Part shown: one piece after another, positions 1 to 9,461 of the stretch
Position numbering within the stretch: position 1 is the first letter of the stretch
How the letters are laid out: every line of letters begins with the position of its first letter
The notes under the pieces: generated by a model
The model's input: only the letters and a program-made list of their open reading frames with translations
What the model was told of the DNA's origin: nothing
Database searches by the model: none
Origin: Actinomycetota bacterium
Lineage (GTDB): Bacteria > Actinomycetota > Humimicrobiia > Humimicrobiales > Humimicrobiaceae
DNA length: 60,748 bases
Direction: 5' to 3'
Assembly: GCA_028698215.1 (NCBI GenBank)
Contig: JAQVDY010000010.1
Coordinates: forward strand, 1-60,748
Translations under genes and position numbers: made by a program

Positions 1-30
1 TGGATCTCATAGGTTTGACGGTTATTGATA

Positions 31-383
31 TGGTGGAGGCGGCGGGAATCGAACCCGCGTCCGAAGATATTGCCACTTGAACCTCTACAAGCTTATCCCT
101 TATTTTATTTTCACTTTTATGCCTGGTAAGAGCACCATTCATAAAAGCTAGCCCGTATAAATTTCCCCAGTTATACCTACAGACAGAACATAGCCGGGTA
201 TCCTGCTAAACGGCGCCTATCGAAAAGCACAGGAACCTTTTCGTAGACGAGCAACGTTAAACTACGCTGCTAAAGCTAACTGTGTATCGTCAGCATTTAT
301 GTTTATTTTCAGCTTTTTACGAGTTCTGATACTCGGCTTGCCATCCAAGCTCAACCTATCCCCGTCGAATCCAATTCGCCCCC
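31..383 (-). ncRNA. ssrA: tmRNA (ssrA)
   Basis: Transfer-messenger RNA that rescues stalled ribosomes and tags the nascent peptide for degradation. On the minus strand the 5' end starts GGGGGCGAATTGGATTCGAC at 383 and the 3' end carries a tRNA-like T arm (GGTTCGATTCC) and an encoded CCA at 31-33. The 5' GGGGGCG and 3' CGCCTCC pair as an acceptor stem with one G-U pair. The length of 353 nt is normal for one-piece tmRNA. The tag frame lies at 262-294. Its partner gene smpB lies immediately upstream on the same strand. The identification is close to certain; the exact 5' processing site is inferred from stem pairing. Confidence 0.97.
262..294 (-). other. tmRNA tag-peptide reading frame
   Basis: Reading from a GCT resume codon, the frame encodes ADDTQLALAA followed by TAG. 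The ALAA terminus is the usual degron recognised by ClpXP-type proteases. The resume codon is inferred from homology of position and from the common alanine start; an AAT codon precedes it in the same frame. Confidence 0.9.
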
Positions 384-399
384 ATATAGAAGCTAAATT

Positions 400-428
400 A
401 TCATACAACAATATCACTTATATTTCAA
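400..428 (-). promoter_or_regulatory. candidate sigma70-type promoter for ssrA
   Basis: On the minus strand TTGAAA (423-428) is followed after 17 nt by TATGAT (400-405), which lies 16 nt upstream of the mature tmRNA 5' end. This would give a short precursor leader to be trimmed by RNase P. The promoter overlaps the end of smpB, so ssrA could be transcribed separately from smpB. Sequence match only. Confidence 0.5.
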
Positions 429-881
429 AGCCCTATTTATTTCCCTCTTCATCTCCCGTTCCTGTATATCCCGCCTCTTATCTCTTTTTACCTTGCCCTT
501 GGCCAAGGCCAGTTCTACCTTAACCCGGTTATCTTTAAAATAAACTTCCAGAGGCACCAGGGTCAGGCTTTTATCGGTCAGCTTTCCAGCCAGCCTGTCT
601 ATTTCCTTCCGGTGCATCAACAGTTTCCTGGTTCTCACCGGGTCAATTTCTTCTATCCTGGCTTTATCATAAGGGGATATATGCACATTATATAAAAGCA
701 GCTGCCCATCTCTAACCCGGGCAAAACTATCTTTTAAGTTTATCTTATGCTCCCTTATGGATTTAACCTCACTGCCCTTTAACACTATACCTGCTTCAAA
801 ATTATCCAGTATGAAAAAATCCCTTAAAGCCTTCTTGTTCTTCGCAGCCAGGACCCTATGCTGGTCACCTTTTTTAGCCAT
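414..881 (-). CDS. smpB: SsrA-binding protein SmpB
   Basis: SmpB binds the tRNA-like domain of tmRNA and delivers it to stalled ribosomes in trans-translation. The protein of about 155 residues begins MAKKG, contains the family stretch GIVLKGSEVKSIREHK near its start, and ends in the basic tail (KREINRALKYK) that enters the empty mRNA channel. ATG at 881 is preferred over an in-frame TTG at 893 because GGTGAT lies about 5 nt before it and SmpB proteins usually begin this way. The start overlaps the stop of the upstream protease gene by 8 nt, suggesting translational coupling. The ssrA gene follows directly, so both trans-translation components are neighbours. Confidence 0.96.
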   Translation of the reverse strand: MAKKGDQHRVLAAKNKKALRDFFILDNFEAGIVLKGSEVKSIREHKINLKDSFARVRDGQLLLYNVHISPYDKARIEEIDPVRTRKLLMHRKEIDRLAGKLTDKSLTLVPLEVYFKDNRVKVELALAKGKVKRDKRRDIQEREMKREINRALKYK

Positions 882-2112
882 CCTGATCACCAATCATGGA
901 AATTAAGGTTTCTTTCGCCTGGTTTAGCTGAGTATCTTCTTCTGCTTCCAGGTCCAGCTCTACCGCCAGGTCAGGCTCTACCCCTACCTCATTAATAGAT
1001 TTTCCACTAGGAAGCAGGTAATTGGCGGTAGTTAATTTTAAACCGGCGCCATTGGATAACTCCTGTATGGTTTGTACAGTACCCTTTCCAAATGTGGTAT
1101 TTCCCACCAGCACCGCCCTACCATTTTCCTGCAAGCATCCTGCCACCAATTCAGAAGCACTGGCTGAAAACTCATTTACCAGCACTACCAGTGGTATATC
1201 TACCAACCCGCCTTCCTTGGCATTGAAAGTAGAAGTCCTTTCGTTTTCCCCTGACCTGCCCTTAACCATAACTATAATGCCATCATCCATAAACAAATCG
1301 CATACCGCTACTGCATCATCCAGCACTCCCCCTAAATTGTTGCGCAGGTCAATGATTATGCCTTGTGCACCTGCCTCCATCAGCTCTTCTATTTCTTCTT
1401 CCAGCTTCTCTGCTCCCCGGTCCTGGAATCCAATATATTGGACATAACCGATGTTTCCATCCTGCAGTTCTGAGAAAACATTGGGAACGTAAAACTGCTG
1501 CCTGGTAATATCCACTTTAAATCTCTTGTTTTCTGAAGTCCTGTATATAGTAAGGTTAACAGAAGTGCCTTCCTCCCCTTTTATCTTGGTTACCACTTTT
1601 TCCAACGGCAATCCCTTGGTAGCTTCCCCCTCTACCTCAGAAATTATATCTCCTTCCTTTAGGCCTGCTTCCCCGGCAGGGGTATCTTCTATTACGGTTA
1701 CTATAACCACCCTTTCCTGCTCATCCTGGGTTACTATGACCCCGATACCGCTCATGGTGCCCTGGTAGGATTCCATTATCTGCTGGTATTCCTCCTGGCT
1801 AAAATAATCGGCATACTTGTCATCCAGGCCTTCCAGCATGCCTTCTATGGCATTTTGAAGCAGCTGCTCCGGAGGCTGGCGGTATATGGAATTCTTTAGT
1901 ACAAGGTCTATGGCCTCCTGTAAAGGCTCTAGGCTAAAAGCTTGCTGGCTATCGCTAGCTTGGTTATCCCAGCCCAGCAAGCTCAGCCCCTGGTTATTGC
2001 TGGCTACCTGCTTAATGGTATAGAAGTTTATACCCAGCCAAAACCCCAGGCCGAATATAAGGATAATAGCCACCGTTACTGCTATAATTTTTAGGATTAA
2101 GCTTTTAAGCAT
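874..2112 (-). CDS. S41 family C-terminal processing peptidase (CtpA-like)
   Basis: Membrane-anchored or secreted serine protease of the carboxy-terminal processing family. An uncleaved-looking hydrophobic segment sits at residues about 5-28. A PDZ domain follows at about 105-190 (GIGVIV, AGLKEGDIISEV), then the S41 catalytic domain at about 205-370. The catalytic Ser is in FSASASELVAG and the Lys in FGKGTVQ, so the Ser/Lys dyad looks intact. The length of 412 residues is typical. GGTGAT precedes the ATG at good spacing. It lies between the M23 hydrolase gene and smpB, an arrangement seen near ftsEX in Gram-positive-type genomes. The substrate cannot be told from the sequence. Confidence 0.93.
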   Translation of the reverse strand: MLKSLILKIIAVTVAIILIFGLGFWLGINFYTIKQVASNNQGLSLLGWDNQASDSQQAFSLEPLQEAIDLVLKNSIYRQPPEQLLQNAIEGMLEGLDDKYADYFSQEEYQQIMESYQGTMSGIGVIVTQDEQERVVIVTVIEDTPAGEAGLKEGDIISEVEGEATKGLPLEKVVTKIKGEEGTSVNLTIYRTSENKRFKVDITRQQFYVPNVFSELQDGNIGYVQYIGFQDRGAEKLEEEIEELMEAGAQGIIIDLRNNLGGVLDDAVAVCDLFMDDGIIVMVKGRSGENERTSTFNAKEGGLVDIPLVVLVNEFSASASELVAGCLQENGRAVLVGNTTFGKGTVQTIQELSNGAGLKLTTANYLLPSGKSINEVGVEPDLAVELDLEAEEDTQLNQAKETLISMIGDQDG

Positions 2113-2193
2113 TAAAAAATCACCTATCAGTTATAAAAAATACCAGTTATAAGTTATATGCTTTTGGGATAAAATGCAATATAAGCTTAAATA

Positions 2194-3366
2194 TTATAGG
2201 AAGCCCATAGGGTTCTGGGCATTACCATTAATCCTGACTTCGAAATGAAGATGAGGGCCGGTGGACCATCCGGTAGAGCCTACATAGCCAATTACCTGTC
2301 CCCTCTGCACCATTTGGCCATTGGATACATTGAACCCGGACATATGCGCATACCAGGTAGCATATCCTCCCCCGTGGTAGATCATGATGGAATTGCCGTA
2401 ACCCCCAAAATAACCAGCCTGTACTACCTGGCCGCCATCAGCAGCAATAATGGGAGTACCGTAAGGGGCAGCCATATCTATTCCTGAATGAAACCTCACA
2501 TACCCAAAGATGGGGTGCATCCTGTTTCCAAACCCGGAAGTTATCCTGCCGGCAACAGGCCAGGCAAACTTGCCCCCGGGGGCGCTGCCGTAACGATAGC
2601 TATCCAGTATCCTTTTAACCTCAGATTCCTTGGATGCCAGCTGCTTTTCCATCTGGATGAGGGCATTCTTATTGGCAGTAGTCTGGTTTAGCAGGCTGTT
2701 TTTCTCATTATAGATGCCTTCTATTTCTGTTTTTTTGGATTCAGCCTGTACTACCAGGGCTTCTACCTTTGCTTTGCCTTCTTCCTGTTTCTCCCTCAGG
2801 TCCAGAATGGATTTTTTTACATTTAAGGTGGCTTGCTTCTTTTCCTTGATGGCAGTTATGATTTCGGTATCCTGTTCTGCCAGGTTATTCATCAGTTTGA
2901 TACGGGATACAAATTCCAGGAAGTTTTCAGCCTTAAGCAGGATTTCTAATACGTTTATGTTCCTGTTTTTATATATGGAAGCTACCCGGTCATTAAGGAC
3001 CTGGATTTTGGACTCCAGCTCCTGTTCAATATCCTTTAGCTCCTGTTCCTTTAATACCAGCTCAATAGTGGTTTTATCTATTTCTGATTTAGCTTCGGAT
3101 ACTTTGGCATTCAACCCTTCCAGTTCAGACAGGGCACCCAGCAGCTGGCCTTCTACTACCTCTACCTGCTGAATATATTCCTTTTCCTGTTTTTTGGTTT
3201 CCTCTATTTTTTCCTGGGTTTCTTTTCTTTCTTCCTGGATTTGTTCCAGCTCTTCTTCCAGGTTTTGGGCATGCAGCATGGAAGGTGAATAACCGAATAA
3301 AAAAGAAGTGGCGGCTATTATAATTGCTACAATTATGGCTATAAAGTTCTTACTGCAATTTTGCAT
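2194..3366 (-). CDS. coiled-coil M23 peptidase, probable FtsEX-dependent cell-wall hydrolase
   Basis: Secreted murein endopeptidase of the EnvC/CwlO-like type. There is a signal peptide or anchor at residues 8-26, long heptad-rich coiled coils at about 33-250, and a C-terminal LytM/M23 domain at about 270-388. The zinc ligands are visible in NRMHPI, HSGIDM and HLHFEV, so the enzyme should be catalytically active rather than a degenerate activator. The gene directly follows ftsE-ftsX. In known systems FtsEX gates hydrolases or activators with this coiled-coil architecture, so septal or side-wall peptidoglycan cleavage is inferred. No good Shine-Dalgarno sequence lies next to the ATG; instead a 20-nt palindrome abuts it. 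Confidence 0.92.
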   Translation of the reverse strand: MQNCSKNFIAIIVAIIIAATSFLFGYSPSMLHAQNLEEELEQIQEERKETQEKIEETKKQEKEYIQQVEVVEGQLLGALSELEGLNAKVSEAKSEIDKTTIELVLKEQELKDIEQELESKIQVLNDRVASIYKNRNINVLEILLKAENFLEFVSRIKLMNNLAEQDTEIITAIKEKKQATLNVKKSILDLREKQEEGKAKVEALVVQAESKKTEIEGIYNEKNSLLNQTTANKNALIQMEKQLASKESEVKRILDSYRYGSAPGGKFAWPVAGRITSGFGNRMHPIFGYVRFHSGIDMAAPYGTPIIAADGGQVVQAGYFGGYGNSIMIYHGGGYATWYAHMSGFNVSNGQMVQRGQVIGYVGSTGWSTGPHLHFEVRINGNAQNPMGFL

Positions 3367-3386
3367 AACAAAAAATATTTTTTGTT
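3367..3386. repeat. 20-nt perfect palindrome abutting the M23 gene start
   Basis: AACAAAAAATATTTTTTGTT is a perfect inverted repeat touching the initiation codon of the M23 peptidase gene. On the mRNA an AAGGA element lies just upstream of the palindrome, about 22 nt from the ATG. A hairpin could bring the two together, or the site could be an operator. Function is unproven. Confidence 0.5.
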
Positions 3387-3392
3387 TTCCTT

Positions 3393-3420
3393 ATTGTACC
3401 ATACCTTTTATAAATGTTAA
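3393..3420 (-). promoter_or_regulatory. candidate promoter for the M23 peptidase gene
   Basis: On the minus strand TTAACA (3415-3420) and TACAAT (3393-3398) are separated by 16 nt in the gap between ftsX and the M23 gene. It would add an independent transcript for the hydrolase, ctp and smpB downstream. Sequence match only. Confidence 0.45.
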
Positions 3421-3422
3421 CC

Positions 3423-4331
3423 CTAAACTTTAAGATATCTCCTAAGGGCTAAAGCACTGCTTAAAATTCCCACCAGTGCACCAAGGGCAATCAACGCCAG
3501 ATAAATATAGATGGCAATATTACTGCTGCCCACAATGGCCAGATCCCTGATGCTCATAGTATCCACTATGGCCCTTTCTCCTTTAATAAGCAGGAAATTA
3601 CCCAGAAAATAAAGGATCACTACTGCCAGTATGCTGCCCATAAAACCTTCAAAAAATCCTTCAAATAAAAAGGGTATCCTTACAAACCAATTGGAAGCCC
3701 CCACCAGTTTCATTACCTCTACTTCTTTTCTCCGGGCATGGATAGACAGCCTGATGGTATTGTAAATAAGCACAATGGTAGCCAGAAGCAGCACGATAAT
3801 GATCAGCAGGGCGATGGTTCCTACTACTGCAATTACCGAAAACAGCTTATTGACATAATTCTGCCCATATATAACATCATTGACCCCCTCTATGTAGGTC
3901 CCATCCCGGTCTACAAACCTCAATGCTACCTGATCTACTTTCTCCGGGTCAATTAAGGTAATTTCAAACGAAGCGGGCAAGGGGTTGCCCTGGATTTCCT
4001 TTAGGATATCACTGCCTTCATTCTTTGCCCTGAATTGTTCCAGGGCCTGCTCCTTGGATATGAAATTTACACCCTTTATCTCTTCCCAGCCTTCAATTTC
4101 CTGTTCCAGGTAAACTTTTAGTTCGTCAGAAATATTGTCTTCCAAATAAACAGCAATTTCCACCTGGCTCTTAATGGAATTTAGAATCCCCAGGACATCG
4201 TATACTATTACTGAAAACAGGCCTACCATAAATAAAGTTATGGCCACGGTAGTAATAGCAGTAAAGGCCATAAGGAAGTTTCTTTTAAAATTTGAAAAGG
4301 TCTCTCCAAAATAATACTTGGCCCTGGTCAT
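3423..4331 (-). CDS. ftsX: cell division protein FtsX
   Basis: Permease-like subunit of the FtsEX complex, which transmits cytoplasmic ATP hydrolysis to extracellular murein hydrolases. The 302-residue protein has one N-terminal membrane segment (about 20-45), a large extracellular loop (about 50-165), and three further membrane segments at about 170-200, 220-247 and 268-293. A cytoplasmic RRKEVEVMKLVGAS stretch typical of FtsX lies between segments two and three. Its start overlaps the ftsE stop (TGATG), indicating coupled translation. The next gene encodes the coiled-coil M23 peptidase, its likely effector. Confidence 0.96.
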   Translation of the reverse strand: MTRAKYYFGETFSNFKRNFLMAFTAITTVAITLFMVGLFSVIVYDVLGILNSIKSQVEIAVYLEDNISDELKVYLEQEIEGWEEIKGVNFISKEQALEQFRAKNEGSDILKEIQGNPLPASFEITLIDPEKVDQVALRFVDRDGTYIEGVNDVIYGQNYVNKLFSVIAVVGTIALLIIIVLLLATIVLIYNTIRLSIHARRKEVEVMKLVGASNWFVRIPFLFEGFFEGFMGSILAVVILYFLGNFLLIKGERAIVDTMSIRDLAIVGSSNIAIYIYLALIALGALVGILSSALALRRYLKV

Positions 4332-5017
4332 CAGTCTCCGTAAACCCCTCTCTTCTGGTCTCTTATTATTTCGCCGTTTTCCAGCTCTACTACTCTCCTC
4401 CTCATGGAGTTTACCACACTTTTGTCATGAGTAGCCATAACCACGGTGGTTCCGATTAAACTGATCCTGGAAAGCAGGGTCATAATACCGTCGCTGGTAT
4501 TCGGGTCCAGGTTTCCAGTAGGCTCATCTGCTAACAGTATGGGGGGACGGTTAACAAAAGCCCTGGCTATGGAAACCCTCTGCTGCTCTCCTCCGGAAAG
4601 CTGATGGGGGAAAGAATGCATCTTTTGGTACAGGCCTACCAGCTTCAATACTTGGGGCACCTGGATATTTATGACATAGGTTGGTTTACCTATGACATCC
4701 AAGGCAAAAGCTACATTTTCAAATACGGTTCTATTGGGAAGAAGCTTAAAATCCTGGAAAACACAGCCTATATTTCTTCTCAAATGAGGTATACGGGAAG
4801 ACTTTAATTTGCAGATATTCCTGCCGGCAATAAAAATGGACCCGCTGGATACATCATATTCCTTGATTAATAGTTTAATAAAAGTTGATTTTCCTGAGCC
4901 GCTGGGGCCTACCAGGAACATGAATTCCCCTTTTTTAACTACCACATTTATATTTTTTAAAGCGATGGTATTGTCATCATATATCTTGGTTACATTCTTA
5001 AATTCAATCATATTCAT
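4331..5017 (-). CDS. ftsE: cell division ATP-binding protein FtsE
   Basis: ABC-type ATPase that pairs with FtsX. The 228-residue protein has a Walker A (GPSGSGKST), a Q-loop region (VFQDFKLL), the signature LSGGEQQR and a Walker B followed by the FtsE-typical [11 protein letters not shown] second ATG lies two codons into the frame (5011), and either start is possible because no clear Shine-Dalgarno sequence is visible. It leads the ftsE-ftsX pair and lies 39 nt downstream of prfB. Confidence 0.97.
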   Translation of the reverse strand: MNMIEFKNVTKIYDDNTIALKNINVVVKKGEFMFLVGPSGSGKSTFIKLLIKEYDVSSGSIFIAGRNICKLKSSRIPHLRRNIGCVFQDFKLLPNRTVFENVAFALDVIGKPTYVINIQVPQVLKLVGLYQKMHSFPHQLSGGEQQRVSIARAFVNRPPILLADEPTGNLDPNTSDGIMTLLSRISLIGTTVVMATHDKSVVNSMRRRVVELENGEIIRDQKRGVYGD

Positions 5018-5056
5018 ATTTAAAAAAGAAAGGTAATTTTTTTTAATAGATAGAGT

Positions 5057-6161
5057 TTAACCTCTGGCCAACATTTTTTCAAGATAACCCCTTATAAATT
5101 CGTCTATATCCCCATCCAGAACAGACTGCACATCCCCAATTTCCACTCCTGTACGGTGGTCCTTTATAAGTTGGTAGGGCTGCAGGGTATAACTGCGGAT
5201 CTGGTTGCCCCAGGCTATGTCTTTCTGCTCTCCCCTGACTTTGTCCATTTCTTCCTGTTTCTTTTGAATCTCCAGCTCATAAAGCTTGGATTTAAGTATC
5301 TGCATGGCTGTCTGCCGGTTAAGCATCTGTGACCTTTCATCCTGGCAGCTAACCACAATTCCGGAAGGAATATGGGTTATCCTTACTGCCGAGTCAGTAA
5401 CATTGACATGCTGTCCCCCCGCTCCGCTGGAACGGTAGGTATCTATTTTCAAGTCTTCCTTGTTAATGCTTATATCCACATCCTGCTCAAACAAGGGAGT
5501 AACCTCAACTGAAGCAAAAGAGGTATGCCTTCTTTTGGAAGAATCAAAGGGCGAAATACGGACCAGCCGGTGTATTCCCTTTTCCCCTTTAAGCAGGCCA
5601 TAAGCATGGTCCCCAGTCACGGTAAGGGTAACATTCTTTATTCCGGCTTCGTCCCCTGCTGAAAAATCCACCACCCTGTATTTAAGTTTTTTCTTTTCCA
5701 TCCACCGGGTATACATCCTCAACAGCATTTCTGCCCAATCCTGGGACTCTGTCCCTCCTGCCCCGGGGTGTATATTTAGAACGGCCGGATAGGAATCGTA
5801 GGGGCCGGACAGTATAGCTTGCTCTTCAATATCGTCTACCGCTTTTTTCAGTAGATCCAGGTTCTGGTTAAGCTCTGCCTCCAGTTTTTTATCAGGCCCT
5901 TCCTGCAGAAGCTGCAGGGCCAGCTCTACATCTTCAGCCAGCTGGCTGGCCTGGTGGTAGCGGTCAACTGCCTGTTTTACTGTATTCATCTCCTGTAAGG
6001 TTTGCTGTGCCTTTTCTTTCTGGTCCCAAAATTTTGGCTGCAGGGATTTCTTTTGTAGGGTATCCAGCCTCTCTTCCTTTTTACCTATTTCAAAGACAAT
6101 CCTTTAAAAAAACCAGCTTCTCCCTTATTTCCTTTAATTTATCTGAGTAGTCATTTAACAT
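5057..6161 (-). CDS. prfB: peptide chain release factor 2 (programmed +1 frameshift)
   Basis: RF2 terminates translation at UGA and UAA. The gene is read in two frames. A 23-codon leader starts at ATG 6161 (MLNDYSDKLK...) and reaches an in-frame TGA at 6090-6092. After a +1 shift at CTT-TGA it continues EIGKKEERLD into the main body. The body contains the GGQ peptidyl-hydrolysis motif (GAGGQHVN) and an SPF tripeptide in the codon-recognition domain (ISPFDSS), the anticodon mimic of RF2. A plain ORF call begins at ATG 5989 and misses the first 57 or so residues. The start is 2 nt after the secA stop. Low RF2 favours frameshifting, so expression is autoregulated. Confidence 0.95.
6090..6095 (-). 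promoter_or_regulatory. RF2 programmed +1 frameshift site
   Basis: The slippery CTT (6093-6095) is followed by in-frame TGA (6090-6092). AAAGGA lies 4 nt upstream and could act as the internal Shine-Dalgarno-like stimulator. This is weaker than the textbook AGGGGG. The protein reads through only in the +1 frame. Confidence 0.9.
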
Positions 6162-6163
6162 AA

Positions 6164-8680
6164 TTACCTTCCACAACATTTCTTATATTTCTTACCGCTG
6201 CCGCAGGGGCAGGGATCATTCCTTCCAACCTTGTCCTGGTGCGGAACTTGCTTAGGCTTAGCAGGTACAGCCTGGGAAGGACCGCTGGTGCTAATGTTTT
6301 CCAGGGGGTTGGGGCGGGGTTCCTGTTTTTTAGTTACCACTTTAGCATTAAACAAAAGCTTTACCGTATCCTGCCTTATTTCTGAGATAAGATCCTTAAA
6401 CAAGGCAAAAGCCTCATGCTTGTATTCCACTAAAGGATCCCTCTGCCCGATAGCCCGGAGCCCGATACCTTCTTTTAAGTAATCCATTTCCAGCAAATGC
6501 TCCCTCCACCGGTTATCAATTACATCCAGCATTACCAGCCTTTCCAGGTTCCTCATAATTTCCGGGCCCAGTTCCTGTTCCCTCTGCTCATAAGCCTTTA
6601 CCGCTTTTGCCTTTAAATCCTGGGTAAACTGCTCGGCTTTCAGGTTTTCCAAATCTAAATCATTATCCAGCATATCTTGGCCAAATTCGGCGGCCAAAAC
6701 AGTCCCCAAGCCCTTAAGATCCCAGTTTTCAGGATAGTCATTTTTATTGATATGGGCAGCTGCCAGGTCATCTACCGCTTCACTGGTAAGCATAACAGCG
6801 GTCTGTCTTAAATCCTGCTCCAGCAGTACCTTTTTCCGGCGGCCGTAAATGATCTCCCTCTGCTTGTTCATTACATCATCATATTCTAAGACATGCTTCC
6901 TTATCTCAAAATTTCGGGATTCTACCTGTCTCTGGGCATTTTCTACCGCCCTGTTTATCATGGGATGCTGAATGGGCAGGTCATCTGGAAAACTAAACCT
7001 GTCCATTATGGCTCCTATCCGTTCAGAACCAAACAGCCTCAGCAGCTCATCCTCGGTGGAAAGGTAGAATTGGCTGGAGCCAGGGTCACCCTGCCTACCG
7101 CTCCTACCCCTGAGCTGGTTGTCTATTCTCCTGCTTTCATGCCTTTCTGTACCCAGCACATGTAAGCCTCCCAGGCCGGCTACTTCCGGGCCTAAAACAA
7201 TATCAGTTCCCCTTCCAGCCATATTGGTGGCAATGGTAACTGCCCCCTTCTGCCCGGCATCAGCTACTATTTGCGCCTCTTTTTCATGATGCTTGGCATT
7301 AAGCACGTTATGGGCAATTCCCATCCGGTTAAGCATGGCTGACAGCTTTTCTGATTTCTCGATGGAAATGGTCCCCACCAGCACTGGCTGGCCTTTCTGG
7401 TTACGCTGTGCTATATCCTGTACCACATTGGCAAATTTTACCTCTTCACTCTTGTAAATCAGGTCAGGAAGCTCGTCTCTTTTTAAGGGTTTATTGGTAG
7501 GTATTACTACCGTTTCCAGGTTGTATATATGCCTGAACTCAGCCGCTTCGGTAATTGCGGTTCCGGTCATACCCGCCAGCCGGTCATACATCCTGAAATA
7601 ATTCTGGATGGTGATAGTAGCCAGAGTCTGGTTTTCATCCTTAATAGCTACCCTCTCTTTGGCTTCAATAGCCTGGTGCAGGCCTTCTGAATACCTTCTG
7701 CCGGGCATAAGCCTTCCCGTAAATTCATCCACTATGATTACTTCGCCTTCTTTGACAATATAGTCTACATCCTTTTTAAACAGATGCCTGGCTTTCAAAG
7801 ACTGGTTTAGGGCATGAACCATCAAATAGTTGGCAGGATCGTATAGATTATCTATACCGGTCAGCTGCTCTACCCTGGTTACCCCCTCCTCAGTTATGGC
7901 TGCATTCTTGGCCTTTTCATCGACCTCAAAATCCTTATCCGGCTCCAGCATAGGTACAATGCGCGAAAACTGCTGATATATTTTGGTGGTACCGGTAGCT
8001 ATTCCGGAGATGATAAGGGGGGTTCTGGCTTCATCGATTAAAATACTGTCCACCTCATCAATTATGGCGTACTGGTGTTCTTTTTGCACCATCCTGTCTT
8101 TGCTGACCACCATATTGTCCCTGAGGTAATCAAAACCAAACTCATTATTGGTGCCGTACACCACATCAGAATCATACTGCTGTTTCTTTTCAGCAGTATC
8201 CATGCCATGCTGCAGCAGGCCCACTTCCAAGCCCAAAAACTCATAGACTTTACCCATCCACTGGCTGTCTCTTTTAGCTAGATAATCATTTACGGTTACC
8301 AGGTGGGTGCATTTATTGGCTATGGCATTAAGGTAAACCGGCAAAGTGGCCACCAGGGTTTTTCCTTCCCCGGTTTTCATCTCTGCGATCTTGCCCTCAA
8401 AAAGTACAGCCCCACCCATAATCTGCACATCAAAATGCCTCATGCCAAGCACTCTCCTGGCTGCTTCCCTGACCACGGCAAAGGCAGGGGCCATCAGTTC
8501 TTCCAGGCTCTGGCCCTGCTTATGCCTCTGCTTAAATTCTATGGTCTTGGCCGCTAAAGCCTGGTCATCCAGTTTCTTTAAGCTGTCCTCAAATCCGGCT
8601 ACCTGCTCTACCAGCAGCTCATAGGCTTTTAGCTTCTTGCCTTCTCCAAATTTCAATAAATTTCCAATTTTTTCAAACAT
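6164..8680 (-). CDS. secA: protein translocase subunit SecA
   Basis: ATPase motor of the general secretion pathway. The roughly 838-residue protein has nucleotide-binding domain 1 with Walker A (MKTGEGKTL) and the DEVD box ([12 protein letters not shown]), the preprotein cross-linking region, domain 2 with GRGTDIVLG and [10 protein letters not shown], and the C-terminal zinc-binding tail [16 protein letters not shown] 8680 is preferred to the upstream TTG at 8686 because GGTGG stands 6 nt before it and the protein then begins MFEKIGNLL. It follows hpf with a short gap and precedes prfB by 2 nt. Confidence 0.98.
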   Translation of the reverse strand: MFEKIGNLLKFGEGKKLKAYELLVEQVAGFEDSLKKLDDQALAAKTIEFKQRHKQGQSLEELMAPAFAVVREAARRVLGMRHFDVQIMGGAVLFEGKIAEMKTGEGKTLVATLPVYLNAIANKCTHLVTVNDYLAKRDSQWMGKVYEFLGLEVGLLQHGMDTAEKKQQYDSDVVYGTNNEFGFDYLRDNMVVSKDRMVQKEHQYAIIDEVDSILIDEARTPLIISGIATGTTKIYQQFSRIVPMLEPDKDFEVDEKAKNAAITEEGVTRVEQLTGIDNLYDPANYLMVHALNQSLKARHLFKKDVDYIVKEGEVIIVDEFTGRLMPGRRYSEGLHQAIEAKERVAIKDENQTLATITIQNYFRMYDRLAGMTGTAITEAAEFRHIYNLETVVIPTNKPLKRDELPDLIYKSEEVKFANVVQDIAQRNQKGQPVLVGTISIEKSEKLSAMLNRMGIAHNVLNAKHHEKEAQIVADAGQKGAVTIATNMAGRGTDIVLGPEVAGLGGLHVLGTERHESRRIDNQLRGRSGRQGDPGSSQFYLSTEDELLRLFGSERIGAIMDRFSFPDDLPIQHPMINRAVENAQRQVESRNFEIRKHVLEYDDVMNKQREIIYGRRKKVLLEQDLRQTAVMLTSEAVDDLAAAHINKNDYPENWDLKGLGTVLAAEFGQDMLDNDLDLENLKAEQFTQDLKAKAVKAYEQREQELGPEIMRNLERLVMLDVIDNRWREHLLEMDYLKEGIGLRAIGQRDPLVEYKHEAFALFKDLISEIRQDTVKLLFNAKVVTKKQEPRPNPLENISTSGPSQAVPAKPKQVPHQDKVGRNDPCPCGSGKKYKKCCGR

Positions 8681-8694
8681 TTCCAACCACCATA

Positions 8695-9234
8695 TTATTC
8701 TGTAGTGGGCTCAATAAGCCCGTAATTAGAATCTTTCCTCCTGTACACTACCGCCGTGGAATTAGTATCGGAATTGATAAACACAAAAAAGTCATGCCCC
8801 AGCAGCTCCATCTGCATTACTGCTTCCTCCGGGGGAATAGGCTTTAGCGTAAAGGACTTGGTTTTAACTATCTGCTTCTTTATTTTCTCAGCAACATTAT
8901 TTTCTCCGGCGGAAGCAGGGGATTTCCTGCCCCTCTGTATCCTTTTATTCTTAAATCTTTTGGCCTGCCGTTCCAGCTTATCACTGACCTTGTCAATAGC
9001 AGAAAATACATCCGTTCCTGTATCTTCGGCCCTGATTACCGCCCCTGCCGTAAAAACGGTAACCTCAGCCCGGGTATTTTCATTTATTCTGGGATTCTTT
9101 TCAAAAATAAGTTTTAATTCGGCTTCTACCACTTTATCTAAAAATTTATCAACCCTGTCCCTTATCTTTTTTTGGGCATATTCTTTAATCTTGTCATCCA
9201 AATCAATGTTCTTGCTTCTGATTTTGAATTCCAT
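8695..9234 (-). CDS. hpf: long-form ribosome hibernation promoting factor
   Basis: Ribosome-associated factor that dimerises 70S ribosomes into inactive 100S particles in slow growth. At 179 residues it is the long form: an N-terminal RaiA/YfiA-type domain at about 1-100 ([10 protein letters not shown]..., [11 protein letters not shown]) and a C-terminal dimerisation domain at about 120-175 ([24 protein letters not shown]). A near-ideal AAGGAGG lies 5 nt before the ATG. It is 14 nt downstream of the start of csp and 14 nt upstream of secA, so the three are probably co-transcribed. Confidence 0.95.
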   Translation of the reverse strand: MEFKIRSKNIDLDDKIKEYAQKKIRDRVDKFLDKVVEAELKLIFEKNPRINENTRAEVTVFTAGAVIRAEDTGTDVFSAIDKVSDKLERQAKRFKNKRIQRGRKSPASAGENNVAEKIKKQIVKTKSFTLKPIPPEEAVMQMELLGHDFFVFINSDTNSTAVVYRRKDSNYGLIEPTTE

Positions 9235-9248
9235 GTTTGCCTCCTTGG

Positions 9249-9461
9249 TTAATTATTTTTAATACAAACATCAACTGCCACCGGCCCCCGGCTGTCCCGG
9301 CTTAATTCAAACTCTACCTGTTGGCTCCGGGTCAGGCTCTTGAAACCGGCACTGCTGATTCCGCTGTAGTGAACATAAATGTTATCCATATCCTGGGCCT
9401 GTATAAAGCCAAACCCCTTTTCAGGGCTGAACCATTTTACTACACCCATCATCTTTTTCAT
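9249..9461 (-). CDS. cold shock domain protein
   Basis: Single-domain nucleic-acid chaperone of 70 residues. RNP1 (KGFGFIQA) and RNP2 (IYVHYSGI) are both present and the VVKWFSPEKG opening is typical. ATG 9461 is supported by GGGAGAG about 8 nt upstream, though two further Met codons follow within five residues. The start overlaps the comF-like stop in an ATGA. In RNP2 the usual Phe residues are Tyr, which is tolerated in the family. Confidence 0.94.
   Translation of the reverse strand: MKKMMGVVKWFSPEKGFGFIQAQDMDNIYVHYSGISSAGFKSLTRSQQVEFELSRDSRGPVAVDVCIKNN

Noticed and set aside
299-523. Plus-strand ORF over the tmRNA and smpB 3' end
   Set aside because: It lies antisense to two well-supported genes, has no family features and no Shine-Dalgarno sequence.
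2113-2193. Three TATAACT-like repeats as a regulatory array upstream of the S41 protease gene
   Set aside because: Short AT-rich matches at irregular spacing, likely chance; no -35 at a good distance.
8756-9262. 168-codon plus-strand ORF antisense to hpf
   Set aside because: Shadow of the hpf coding strand; low-complexity Ser-rich translation with no recognisable domain.
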